A DNA stretch of 64,000 nucleotides, from contig CM055093.1 of the NCBI GenBank assembly GCA_029204225.1, positions 3,874,056 to 3,938,055 of the forward strand. The letters are read 5' to 3'. Of this stretch, positions 48,954 to 59,638 are shown piece by piece (the first letter of the stretch is position 1; each line of letters opens with the position of its first letter). The notes beneath the pieces are model-generated. The model ran no database searches. It saw only the letters and a list, made by a program, of their open reading frames with translations, and was not told the origin of the DNA. Both the position numbers and the translations under genes were made by a program. Origin of the DNA: Diphasiastrum complanatum (Eukaryota; Streptophyta; Lycopodiopsida; Lycopodiales; Lycopodiaceae).

Positions 48954-49800
48954 TCATATGGGTCCTTCACCTATAAATTTCAATTTTCCTTTTATCAATT
49001 TGGTCTTATACATCAAAGCTAGATCTCCTTCCTTCAGATCTTTCTTATGTAAATGGCGATCATACCATGCCTTGCAACGAGCTTTTTCTGCTACTAGTGC
49101 ATGAACTGCCACCAATCTGGCTTCACAAAGTTTATGTAAATCCTCATGACGCAGTTGTAAAGATTTAGCATCATCCAACTATTCTGTTTGCTGCTATTAA
49201 GGATGGTACTAAAACTTCGACCGACATAACAACATCTTGACCATATATAAGTTGAAATGGTGTATGATTCGTGCTAGCTTTATAAGCTGGTCTGAATGAC
49301 CATAACGTTGCATGAATTTTATGTTCCCAATCAGAACAGCTTGCTTCCACTGTTTTTGTCATAATATTGTAGTGAACCTTATTAGATGATTTCGCTTGTC
49401 CATTACCCCTCGAATAATACGGAGTACTAAACTGATGAATAACAAAAAAGTCCTCCACCATACACTTTATTGTTTCATTGACAAAATGCATTCCACGATC
49501 ACTCACGATCTCGATAGGACATCCAAATCTAACAATGATATTCTCAAATAAGAACTTAGTCGTAGTCTTTGCATCAACAACACGAACTGCTCTTGCTTTG
49601 ACCCACTTGGTCATATAATCTGTTGCTACAATGAGATATCTGGCTTGAGTACCTCTTGCCGCGGGATGAATAGGACCAACATAATCAAGTCCCCATTTTT
49701 AAAATGGTACTTGTGCCAGAACCGGATGTAAAGGCTCATAGTTCTGCTTCGTAGGGTGAGACGTGCTCATTGATTCCTTGAAGATGGATCCTCCTTGGTC
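48954..49800 (-). pseudogene. Gypsy integrase (core to C-terminus) of element D
   Basis: Read leftward: FKESMSTSHPTKQNYEPLHP at about 49790-49735, then, past a stop, WGLDYVGPIHPAARGTQARY (first catalytic Asp) and VATDYMTKWVKARAVR. Next FLFENIIVRFGCPIEIVSDR (second Asp, 49555-49490), YYSRGNGQAKSSNKV (with the catalytic Glu replaced by Lys: usual NGQAE) and HTPFQLIYGQDVVMSVE. The C-terminal part (49178-48954) is CEARLVAVHALVAEKARCK and DLALMYKTKLIKGKLKF. The NGQAK substitution and stops mean it is inactive. RT lies beyond the copia C LTR border and is absent. Confidence 0.88.
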
Positions 49801-49815
49801 CTATCACAAGATTAA

Positions 49816-50567
49816 TGTTGACATAGCACGTGCATCCTGTGAAGTTTTTATCATGTGTGAACTTCACCACACACCCTACAGGATCTTACTGAGGTGTTGT
49901 GATTGCACAAGATTGGTCAGAGAATAGTATACTTGAAAAATCTATGGCAAGAGCACAATGACATACATTTGACTGAAAAATCTAACTTCTTACTATGAGA
50001 ATTGAATGTCAAAAATAATTCCTAAGTGCTCAGTATGGGAAAAACAGGCTGCTGTCGAGTAGAGAGAGAAAATCAATGATAGAAAACTTGGGTAGAGAGA
50101 GAATGAGTCCAAAACACCAAAATCTCATTATTCACAATATGGCAAAACATGCCAAGATTTCCCTACATGAGAGAGACTCAAATTTCTACAGTGGAGTTGC
50201 ATGGAAAGTCCACTTAACTGAGTTAACTCACCTACCAGAGATCCACATGTCTAACTGCATGCATAGATATTGCATGTATTGCATGTCAACTCATAAAACT
50301 GCCTAGACATGTGTAGATCACAGAAACCACTTTACATGTTGCATGCACTGACTGCATGTGGCTTGCATGCATACAGAAAGACATTGCACGCTACCTAAAC
50401 TTTTGCATGTCATCAAATTTGAGTCTACCTAACTCAAACTCGACCTATTCTAGAAGGTTATGTGCTCAATTCACATACCTTTTATGTACAACATAGAATA
50501 CAATGGAAATAACCATGGACATGGCCCAAAACCTCGAGATAGGAAAATAATATTTTACTAATCTTCA
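49816..50567 (-). repeat. 3' LTR of copia C
   Basis: About 752 bp: plus-strand start TGTTGACATAGCACG, end TAATCTTCA. To its right TATTCCTCCTTAAAA is the complement of a purine tract (TTTTAAGGAGGAATA), the polypurine tract. A related copy lies in the other orientation at 14768-15420. The left border lies in the element D integrase gene. Confidence 0.75.
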
Positions 50568-50599
50568 TATTCCTCCTTAAAATTTATGTTCCTATCCAA

Positions 50600-51200
50600 C
50601 ATAGACTTCAAAATTAGGCCAAGATTAGACCTCATCTCGATAAAGACATTCTTAGTAATGGCTTGGCGAGAAGATCTGCAACACAATTTGAAGATTCAAC
50701 ATGCTCCAATGAGATCTCTCTCCCAATGACTTTTTCTCTTACAAAATGATGAGCTACCTTGATGTGTTTGCTCCTTGCATAGAAAACTGGATTATTTGCA
50801 AGAGCCTGAGCAGAAATGTTATCATTCTTGATAATTGGAAGATCTTCATCTGCATAACACTTTAGCTCCAAAAGTAGCCTTTTAATCCATAAAACCTAAT
50901 TTGTTGTGGTTGTAAGAGATTTGTACTCAGCTTCACAGGATGATAAGAAAGTAGTTGCTTGCTTCTTGATAGTCAAGAAACCAAGTTTCCTCCAAGAAAA
51001 ATAGTGTAAGCACTTGTGGATTTTCTATCCAACTTATCTCCTACAAAATTTGAATCTGAAAAAGCAATCAAAGTCATATATTCTCCCTTGTAGAATAATC
51101 CATAATCTAAGGTAGAAGATATATACCTCAAGATTCTTTTAGCCAACTTCCAGTGATATAACTTTGAATCCTGCATGTGTTGACTTAGCTTATGAACACT
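50600..51200 (-). pseudogene. Copia C RNase H
   Basis: Read leftward: LYHWKLAKRILRYISSTLDY, LIAFSDSNFVGDKLDRKSTS (catalytic Asp in FSDSNFVGD), then a frame break and, in 50871-50632, CYADEDLPIIKNDNISAQAL, RSKHIKVAHHFVREKV and VADLLAKPL. It is the end of a copia polyprotein. The stretch normally coding YVDD and the RT thumb is missing between this and the RT part (see 51206-52416). Confidence 0.85.
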
Positions 51201-51205
51201 AAAGC

Positions 51206-52416
51206 TTAAAGAATAATTACAAAATTATCTACAAACTTATAATACATAGAAGGGTCATATTCACATAGACAAAATTCGAGTGATATGAGATAGGAGTTGA
51301 GCCTTGCATACCAAGACCTTGGTGCTTGTTTTAGTCCATAGAGAACTTTGAACAAAAGACAAGCTTTTGATTCATCACCTTCTTTCACAAAATCTGGAGG
51401 TTGCTCCATGTAAATCTCCTCTTCAAGGTAACCATTGAGAAATGCATTGGAAACATCAAGCTGGAACATACTCCAATTGTGAGAACATGCAAGAGATATG
51501 AGTATTCTGATTGTTACCATCTTTGCAACTAGTGCAAAGGTGTCTTCATAGTCAAGACCTTTGATTTGTGAGTAGCCTTTGGCACAAAGTCTTGTTTTAT
51601 ACTTATTGATAGATCCATCATGATTATTCTTGATTCTGAAAACCCACTTACATCCAATCACATGCATGTTGTTTGGTGGCTCCACAAGCTCCCGTGTGTT
51701 GTTTGACATCAAGGCTTCAAACTCTTGGGTCATTGCTTCAACCCAGATCTTGGATTGAAGAGCTTTTTGGACATCTTTAGGCTCTTCATCTGATATGAAG
51801 AGAACATGATAGAAAGTTTCACCTTCTACTTGCCTTCCTTCTTCATCATATTTGAGCCTTCTTGGCTTAGATCTTGCTCTTGTAGATCTTCTTGGTGTGG
51901 TAGCTTGAAGTTGCTCCTCCTCAAGCCTCGACCTCACCACTTCTTGAACAACATCAAGATTGATGATTGTAGATCTTGCATGAGACTCCTTGATCTGTGC
52001 ATCATCCAAGTTAAACTTCTGAGCTGCATGGAAGATCACATCTCTACTAACAACATTCTTGTCAATAGAGGGAAGATATACTTTGTATGCTTTTTTAGTA
52101 GATGCATATCCTACAAAAATTCCTTTAACTGCACTAGGATCTTCCTTCTTCCTAGTTTCTAGAGGCACATGCACAAAGCATACACAGCCAAAAATCCTAA
52201 GATGATCTACCTTAGGCTTTTTCTTATACAACATCTCAAATGGTGTTTTTCCTCCTATTGCAAGATTAGGAAGCCTATTACAAAGATAGTTTGCACATGC
52301 AACTGCTTTTCCCCAAAACTCTTTAGGCAGAGAAGCTTCTAGCCTAATGGCTTTTGCACATTGACACAAAGCTCTATTTTTTCTCTCAACAACTCCATTT
52401 TGCTGAGGAGTATATA
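51206..52416 (-). pseudogene. Copia C integrase end and reverse transcriptase, 387-codon open frame
   Basis: From the right: TPQQNGVVERKNR (integrase Glu region, 52415-52375), ASLPKEFWGKAVACANYLCN, FGCVCFVHVPLETRKK and a long spacer. RT then follows with WVEAMTQEFEALMSNNTREL, GCKWVFRIKNNHDGSINKYK, YEDTFALVAKMVTIRILISL, FQLDVSNAFLNGYLEEEIYM, LYGLKQAPRSWYARL and ends DPSMYYKFVDNFVIIL. It is the longest open copia frame in the window. The catalytic YVDD block just after this point is deleted, since the next readable sequence is the start of RNase H. The integrase is cut at 52416 by an unrelated LTR. Confidence 0.9.
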
Positions 52417-52775
52417 GTTATGGACTCGGCTCATTACATTTGCCGTATCCATTTACATTTACTTTACTTTATGCATAAGCAAGCCTTGGGCTCTTTTTTA
52501 TTGGGGCCTTCTTGGAGGGCGCATTATTTTCCCTCCCAGTTGGGTCCTAGCCACCGGAAGCTTCCTTTTAGGGCTTCTTCTTGGCTATAAGTAGGGAAAC
52601 TGTGTCATTTGTTATTTAGCTGATGATATTGATCTCTCTCTTTAGCCTCCTTAATCTCTCTCTTTCTTGCTTTCTAGGGTTAAGTCTTGCTTACGTGCTA
52701 CTTTCATAGCTTAAGTCTTCCTTATGTGAAGCTTTCATAGCTTAGCTCTAGATCAGCTGTGGCTCTATTCGTAAC
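52417..52775 (+). repeat. 5' LTR of element E (plus), inserted in copia C
   Basis: It begins at the sharp end of copia C integrase homology and ends before the primer site. Contains GGCTATAAGTAGGG (52585-52598), a good TATA box about where LTR transcription would start, and CTCTCTCTTT tracts near 52634-52670. A near-direct duplication TTAAGTCTTGCTTACGTG / TTAAGTCTTCCTTATGTG occurs at 52680 and 52712. No clear TG at the left end, so the exact border is approximate. Confidence 0.65.
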
Positions 52776-52776
52776 T

Positions 52777-52788
52777 TGGTATCAGAGC
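52777..52788 (+). other. Primer-binding site of element E
   Basis: TGGTATCAGAGC, complementary to initiator tRNA-Met, one copy only. Confidence 0.88.
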
Positions 52789-52789
52789 A

Positions 52790-53640
52790 CTTTCTCGATT
52801 GCTGAATTTCAAATCTAATTTTTTGATTGGGTGCCCATTTTCCTTGCTGATTTTTCTCTCTTTGTTGAGGGCTTTCGTCTCTTTGCTTCAGCAACATTCA
52901 GCACAATTTGGAGGACCATCTCCTATCAAAGCATTTTACTTGGCGGAGCTTTAGCAGATAGTTAGCGAAAGTACTTCCGCTAAATCCGGCGGCTGAATTT
53001 TTTTTTTGACAGATTATTTCCGGTGCCCAAGTTCCAACCCTTTATCACCCATTTCCAGCTTGTTTGCAGGCTCTCCAGAGCCCAATTCCCTCATCTCTTT
53101 CATCCGTTCCTCCTCCCATTTTCAGCCCTCTCACTTTTGTTTGCAGACTGTCCAGCCGCTTCATACTTGTCACTTTCGTTGGTTTTTGTCTCTATTTGCA
53201 GCCATTTTCAGCTATTTGCAGGCCATTTTCAGCCATTTTCAACTAATTTGGGCAGATTATTTTTGGTGCCCGAGTTCCAACCCTCTATCACCCATTTCCA
53301 GCTTGTTTGCAGGCTCTCCAGCGCCCAATTCCCTCATCTCTTTCATCCGTTCCTCCTCCCATTTTCAGCCCTCTCACTTTTGTTTGCAAGTTGTCCAGCC
53401 ACTTCACACTTGTCACTTTCGTCCGTTTTTGTCTCCGTTTGGAGCCATTTTTCACACCTTGTTTGCAGGCTGTCCATGCCCATCCTCAACCAAATTTCAC
53501 AAAATTTCGACTTCGTTTGATAATCCAATTTGTCACTTGTCTCCTGGCTGTCCAGCGCATTTTTACAGCCTTCATTTTCACTTTTTTCATTTGTTGATTG
53601 TTGTCCTTTCTTAGTTGTGATAATAGTGGTTTTAATAGAC
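52790..53640 (+). repeat. Element E leader/interior with a 243-bp tandem duplication
   Basis: Units at 53010-53252 and 53253 to about 53450 share CAGATTATTT, GTTCCAACCCT-TATCACCCA, TTTGTTTGCA and CATCCGTTCCTCCTCCC with few differences. 243 is a multiple of three, so the 202-codon frame 53006-53614 stays open through both. The predicted peptide is Ser/Phe/Pro/His-rich with no gag signature. I treat it as non-coding, or at best a hypothetical protein. Confidence 0.75.
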
Positions 53641-53717
53641 TAATTTGGGGTGATGACAAGAGTCTGCTCTCTCAAGGATCTGCTAGCTTCTGAGCCATGT
53701 CAGAATATGGCAGGGTG

Positions 53718-53791
53718 GCTCTGATACCATTGATGAGAATCGTGAGATGCTCTGATACCACTAATGAGAATCGTGAGATGCTCTGATACCA
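53718..53791 (-). repeat. Triplicated primer-binding site, 31-bp period
   Basis: GCTCTGATACCA (complement of TGGTATCAGAGC) occurs at 53718-53729, 53749-53760 and 53780-53791, exactly 31 bp apart. The intervening repeat is T-ATGAGAATCGTGAGAT. It belongs to a minus-strand element whose LTR begins at 53796. Confidence 0.88.
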
Positions 53792-53795
53792 CTAA

Positions 53796-54675
53796 TGAAT
53801 CTAGGAGAGAAAATTCACGAAACAGTCGCGACTCTCTTTCAAGATTCGGATGGAGTTCAGATGCGTTCGTTGGGCACTACCAGCTGAAACACTCCTACAA
53901 TCCTCCAGAGAGTAGTCAGTTACTACTGATCTACATTCATAAAATTAATACAATATTTGACTTAATTTCAATCAAGGTGCGAAATTCCAAGGGAACAAGA
54001 AAACTCAGACATATGAAATAAACAGCATAAGCATTCAATATCCAAGATCAAACACAACTAGAAAATAATCTATATTGATTTTCTCTGATTTCTTCAGGGC
54101 ACTACATGCGAATCCAGACAGTGCGTTGGTGTGAGAGAAGCACGGTTCTCTCACGAGTAGTAGTCTCGTTTCACTAGCGGACAATTGGATCTTCTGATCC
54201 TATACAGAATTATCTTCTCGCACACAGGCGAAACTTCTGTCTGTGTTCGTCTTGATTGCTTACTAGCATTAGACTTCTTTAGTGTCTCTTCTCTTAGTTA
54301 CACTTGGTGTATCCTGTTCTGATATATGTCAAGTATTATCCAGTAAGTACGGTCTCTCTATGTAAACCTAACATTAGAGTGATTATACATCTGCAACTAA
54401 TCACGGAATTACGAGAGTGGCAGATTAGCCAGGACCTAGGAAGTATCTGCTAACGTCATGCCATCAAGTCAGATATCTGTACTTCTGGGTACTTGCGTGA
54501 TCTCTGATGGTACTCCTTGGAGCGTGAGGACAGAACGAGTTTCGTTTACCTCATCTGCCTAACCGTTCATCTTCGTCTCCGTTCACTTTCGTGTTCGCGA
54601 AACTCTTCGTGTTTTGTGTCTCCAGATGCTCGAGTTCGCGAACATCTTCGTCAGGTGAAGGGCTGAAAGCTAGCA
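53796..54675 (-). repeat. 5' LTR of element F (minus orientation)
   Basis: It starts TGAATCTAGG four bases right of the nearest primer site; a plausible right end is GCTAGCA at about 54675 (not confirmed). It contains TTCGCGAA at about 54594 and 54633, as in the copia B LTR. The middle is homologous to 26507-26990. The interior to the left is cut after about 80 bp, near 53640. Confidence 0.65.
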
Positions 54676-55671
54676 AGGCTTTGTATTTAGAAACACTTTG
54701 TTTCTTCAAGGACTTTAGGGAGTAGATAGCTATAGAAGATAGTTAGTTGTATGCCTCTTCATCTTTGTATATGATCATGCAAGGAGGACGATAGCTATAG
54801 AAGATAGCTAGTTGTATGCCTCAGTGTGGAAGTGAGGCGTATAAAATGACTACCATCTTTGAATTCTTCTAACATGCATGTGTGGCATTCGTTGGTACTT
54901 CTATTTTTTTTCTTGCTTATTTTTTTTGTTATGAATTTTTTTGCCAACCAGTTCACACAAAGACCCATGCAGTGCAATAACTCATGAGAACAAACAACAC
55001 GAGAGAAACTCCATTGTACTCAAACAGAGGAAGAGACTGTACAAACAACATGAGGCGAACTCCACTATACTCAAAGAGAGGAAGAGAAGAGTACAAACAA
55101 CACAACTCTCTCTCTCTCTCTCAAACGTTGAGAGTGTCTTGTACTCTTTCTCTCTCTCTTCAATACTTTGAGAGAGAGAGAGAGAGAGGAAGAAATGCAG
55201 TAGTGACGGAGAAAAGATGATTCTTGCTCTTTTATCAAGCCACATGAAACTTTAATTGGAAGCGAATACACAATTGGTTTTCAAAACAAAAATATGACAT
55301 ATGGCCATAAGGTTTAGAGGCTAGCATCCTTGGTCTAGGAAATTGTGATTTGAACACTACTTAATCCAAATATTTGTGTCAATGGTTTGTTGTGGTGGGA
55401 TGGTGGCAAAGTATTAGTACGCCTCCTTAGAATTGGTTTGCGTAGATGATCTTTTTACTGTATTTTATTACATGATGTTATTTTTTATACATGTTTGGAT
55501 CTGGTAACGAGTAAGAAAATTGGTCTTGGCTTATAAAGGTGAGTTTGTTTGTCTCTCTCTACATCTTCTTGATGCACACCCAACTACCCTCTGGTTGAGG
55601 TAGTACTTTACAATAGATATTTCATTAGGTCAAATACAACAATTTTTCGACATAAAGTTTTTGCACCACAG
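54676..55671. other. 1-kb spacer with short repeats, no gene
   Basis: A 36-bp direct repeat (GATAGCTATAGAAGATAG-TAGTTGTATGCCTC) lies at about 54727 and 54790. CT- and GA-rich tracts follow at 55110-55190. No domain recognised. Confidence 0.5.
55110..55190 (+). repeat. (CT)n and (GA)n tracts in inverted arrangement
   Basis: CTCTCTCTCTCTCTC at 55112-55129, CTCTTTCTCTCTCTC near 55144-55159, then GAGAGAGAGAGAGAG at 55171-55188. In RNA the first and last could pair as a hairpin. Confidence 0.7.
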
Positions 55672-55855
55672 CTGAAGGATGGAAAGGCTTTCGCGCTGAT
55701 CATCCTCAACATTACGGATACCCAGATCGGCCATGTATCCGAGGCCCAGACATCGAAAGAAGTCAGGGATATCTTGAGCACACTATACGAAGTACGAGAT
55801 ATAGCTTCCAAGTTACATCTCGGAAAAAAATTTTACTCCCTTAGGCGTCAGCGGC
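55672..55855 (+). pseudogene. Copia Gag (UBN2-type) fragment
   Basis: One open stretch reads KAFALIILNITDTQIGHVSE, AQTSKEVRDILSTLYEV and ASKLHLGKKFYSL, the usual copia Gag pattern (A---I---I-D--L-HV--A-TAKE-WD-L---YE ... L--K---LK). It ends at a stop after about 60 codons. No element structure remains around it. It lies about 200 bp upstream of the plastid-protein gene. Confidence 0.75.
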
Positions 55856-56054
55856 CTCTTTGAGATTCCGATATATGGAGAAGAGGGGAAGTCTTGGTCA
55901 CATGGTGCACTACTAATGGAAAATCATCATGAAATTGAAATGGGTAGTATGCCTAAGGCTGCCATCTACACGCAAGAGGGGAAGAGCTTTTAACATAAAA
56001 TCAAAGCAAGTGCACTCCACTCCTTGCTTACCCCCAAACATTGGAATTCACCAA

Positions 56055-57243
56055 ATGGTGACACTTCTCTCCTTTCTCCCCCACTCTATTTTCTCCACTC
56101 CTCCTTCTTCTTCTTCCTCCTCCTCCTCTTCCTCCTCCTCTCTCACTGTCCTTGCAGCAACTCCCTCTTCTGCCTCTTCTTCATTCCCAAAACACTACCT
56201 ATCTTCTTCCATTCATCATTCATTCACCAAATTCAGGCCCTCCAGCATCTCATTAGTGCATGAAGTCATTCACCAAATATGGCTTTCACATTGTAATGAA
56301 GAAGCTTCCCCCTTGCCTTGGCTTGAGATGCTGCATTCAGTAGTTTGGACTTCCCCAACTATTCCAGCAGAAGCTGAAGTTGCCAAGGAACAACTACTTC
56401 AAGCTCAGAAGATAAGAAGATGGATTCTGGCATTGATTGTTAGTGTGTCCATGACTTTACAAGCTGGAACTCTCCCTGCTATGGCTTTGAGTTTCAATTG
56501 GTTTTTTGGGGGACAAGCTGAGCAGAAAGACCCAGTTGAGCCTTTTACTCTCTACGGCAGCATTTTGTAGGTGCCCATTTTGTAGAAACAGTTTGATTGC
56601 TGTATTTCTGGCCTAGTTGTTCAGAACTGTATTCTTGCCCGCTCTAAAAGAGCTCAAATTGACACTGTTCTCTGGACTTGCATGAGCAGCAAGAAGTATC
56701 TGGTTGAGCAAATTGTTGAGGGCAAAGTTGTGGCAAGAAAAAAGGGCTTCACAGCATCTGCGTGGTAATCTGTTTTTGCTTTCAGTTGCAAATCAGAAAT
56801 ATTTCTGTCTACTTGCGTGACCACGGCCTCTTGAAAATCTGCAGCGTGATTGCATTGAACTCCGGGAGCGGAAATCCAGAGCTTGAGGCTGTTCCCACTA
56901 AACTCAAGGTGAATTAACATTTTTTAGTTAAGTGCCAGATCTATTTCGAACCAGCTTTCGTTTAGTAAGCTTTTTTGATTGAGTTTTTTAGAGAAAAGAA
57001 AAAAGGAATCCAATAAAGAGGTGCGTAATTCTCCTTAGGCTTGAAACTTATGGAGATTTCTGATACTTGCAGTTTGTTTCTGTAGATAAAAGAAGTTTTT
57101 GAAGCCATGTAAGTATTTAAATAGCTGTTTCTTCATGTACATTCTTATGAAGAAAAAGTCTTAAAAGTTTTTATGGTTTTCTCAGGATCAATAATTTCCT
57201 ATCCACTTGGTTTGCTTGTTCCCTTGAAAACAGGCTTTTGTGA
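56055..57243 (+). CDS. Putative plastid/thylakoid protein of unknown function, 5 exons
   Basis: Exons by GT-AG and frame: 56055-56566, 56690-56764, 56845-56908, 57086-57108, 57186-57243; they sum to 732 nt, 243 codons plus stop, with no frame conflict. The upstream in-frame ATG at 55929 is possible, but the ATG at 56055 gives a typical plastid transit peptide: MVTLLSFLPHSIF, then a run of 12 Ser and a Ser/Thr-rich stretch to about residue 55. Residues about 119-145 (RRWILALIVSVSMTLQAG, then PAMALS) form a hydrophobic helix ending in A-x-A-like PAMA, as in a thylakoid lumen signal or membrane anchor. The mature part (FNWFFGG, DPVEPFTLYGSIFKKYLVE, EGKVVARKKGFTASACV, GSGNPELEAVPTKLK, KEVFEAMINNF) matches no family I can name. 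The last two exons are small and less certain. Confidence 0.65.
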
Positions 57244-57267
57244 TGACGCCACACGTTATCCTATTAG

Positions 57268-57571
57268 TGTTGTGAACTCAATCACAAATTTCGCATCAAA
57301 TAAGAACAATAGGCCTTAGAAGACGAAGTGAACACCCTCTGACTAAGAATACTAAACACATATTAAATATAGTCAATAATTGATCTCTACAAGAGAAATA
57401 AATCGTTTACAAAGAACTTGAGTAATCAAAACATAAGCTATTGATAAATCTCTCCATCCTACTTATACACTACTAAAATTATGATTAAAACCCTAGCACT
57501 GAAAATGAAGAGGACAAGTGACATAAGCAGCCCTATCTAAAATAGCACCTCTTTAGCAAAGGCCTGATACA
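57268..57571 (-). repeat. Possible solo LTR related to the small element at 57577-59638
   Basis: The first 50 bp (TGTTGTGAACTCAATCAC, AAGAACAAT) match the LTR at 59429 (TGTTATGAACTCAATCAC, GAAGAACAAT), then diverge. It could end GCCTGATACA at 57571. It begins 24 bp after the stop codon of the plastid-protein gene. Confidence 0.4.
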
Positions 57572-57576
57572 CTCTC

Positions 57577-59638
57577 TGTTATGACCTCAATCACATATAT
57601 TGATATCATTGAAGAACAATGGCTAAAAGCCCCACAAGCGGTAGCTATGCGTAGACAAGATTTCCCATGTTCCCATGACGTGTCAAAGTTATACCTATTA
57701 GAAGAAAAGGAATACAGTAACTACCTCTTGACTAAATGATAGCCCTATATATACTATTTGGAGTCCCACCTAGAAAATCTAGTGTATCAACCATAAGTTC
57801 TACAACAACTAGAACATCTACAACATAACAGGCATGTACAAGAATCGCCTCTCCAATATAATGTGACCGATGACATCTATCTGTGTCCGCCTACGCATGA
57901 AACTGAGTTGTCCCAATTGGAAGATCATTTGGCTCATGACACATAGATGGATCAAGTATGACATTTGGAACATCCTGAGAATTATTTAGTAATGGATCCA
58001 TAGCAAAAATAAGGTCGTGTACAAAGCTACAATTTTCAAAAGGTAAATCATCTCGTTGATATGTTTGCCACCAAGAAATAGCTCGCCATAAAAATTTGGG
58101 TGTAGCCAATGCAATCATATTGACTTCAAAATATGGATGGATCTCAAAATAAGAAGCTAAGGGCATTTAACCGAATTGACAATTTAGTGTCTCCACAGTG
58201 CCCGAAATATGCAGGAATTAGAAAAAATGCCAATTGTTGCCTAAGAGAATAAAAATCCATATGCAACAACAAATAAGTACATAAAACACATGATTTGAAT
58301 TAAAATCGTGGCAAAACAAACAATGGACCATCCTGCACCCGAAACAGTCGGCAAACTACACAGTAATAATGCTCTAAATCAGAGCTTTCATCTGATACCC
58401 ATATTGCCCAAATAAAATTTCAAAAAAAAAAAGATTCTATACGATTCTGGTTTTTTTCTGAATCGCAATTCAGACCGCGATTCAGAATCGTGGTGCATCT
58501 ATGTAACAAACAAAGCAAAACAACAAAGAAAAAATAATGAAAAAAATGGAATGTGAAAGAAGCCTAAACCTTGAGGTAGAGGACACTAGTTGTCACGTCA
58601 ATGTAGGCTCTAATCAACGATCAAACACCAATGGAAAAAGCCACGAAGCAAGTGAATGCTAGAAAATATCACCATGAAGAGGAGCACCTAGTAAAGAAGT
58701 AAGCTGCACAAATGTGACAGATAATCTAGCAAGTATCAAAATGTTCACCAAATACAGCACCATGTAAGGAAGTAAGCTACCGAAGAGTGACAAAAAAATC
58801 CAGCAAGCAGTAGGTGGTGAAGAAACTACCAAGACATAGGGCGCAACTTTGAAGTGTAATATCTTGAGAAACTTGAAAGAGACATACGATTGAATTGTAA
58901 ATTGCAATGAACTTGTTAAGAAAAAAAGGATGTAAAAATCCAAAAATAGAATCTAAAACAAAATCTTTCAGAATAGAAAACAAAATATCAGTTTTATCTA
59001 GTTTGACTTTTGGAAAAAAATGGATAGAAAATGAATTTCAAGGACCAAGGAATGATGGGAAATGACAAGATCCACTAACATGCTAAAAGAACAACTAAAA
59101 AGTGAAAAGTGAAAAAAATATATACCTCGCTTGAAGACTTTGCAAGATCTTTTGATGTAGAGCTCCGATTGACATGAAACGTGGATCAATAGACTTGCCT
59201 CAGCCTAGTGCCCTCATCCATATGATTATCTTCAGATTTTGTCACAAAAAAGAATGAAAAAGATGAGTTCTTTCTTAATTCTAGTCACAAACAAAAAAGT
59301 TATGACAAAAAGCGTGAAAAATGTTCTAGAAAGAGAAAACAACGGAAAGAAAGCGTCTAGAGAGAGAAAATAGCTAGAGAGAAAAAATTGGCACCTAGCC
59401 AATCGCTTAGGGAAGTTCTCTAATACCATGTTATGAACTCAATCACATATATTGGTATCAATGAAGAACAATGACCAAAAGCATTAGCTAAGCATAGACG
59501 AGATCTTCCATGAAGAGCCCAAGCAATATCTATTAGAAGAAAAGGATTACCATAAGCTACTTAATGATCAAATAACCCTATACATACTATCTGAAGGCCC
59601 TTAGTGGAACCTTCTAGACATTAGGGCAAATAGGGTAC
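57577..59638 (-). mobile_element. Small non-autonomous LTR element (TRIM/LARD-like)
   Basis: LTRs 57577-57830 (TGTTATGACC to CAACATAACA, 254 bp) and 59429 to 59638 (interrupted). The interior is 1.6 kb. Left of the second LTR is CTCTAATACCA, a primer site in the minus sense (TGGTATTAGAG). The interior shows no gag or pol domain; the longest minus frame (58166-57891, 91 codons, FLWRAISWWQTYQRDD) is unidentified. Its upstream LTR is broken by copia D at 59639. Confidence 0.7.

Noticed and set aside
53006-53614. 202-codon frame as a real gene
   Set aside because: Pyrimidine-rich, built by a tandem duplication just after a primer-binding site, and with no recognisable domain.
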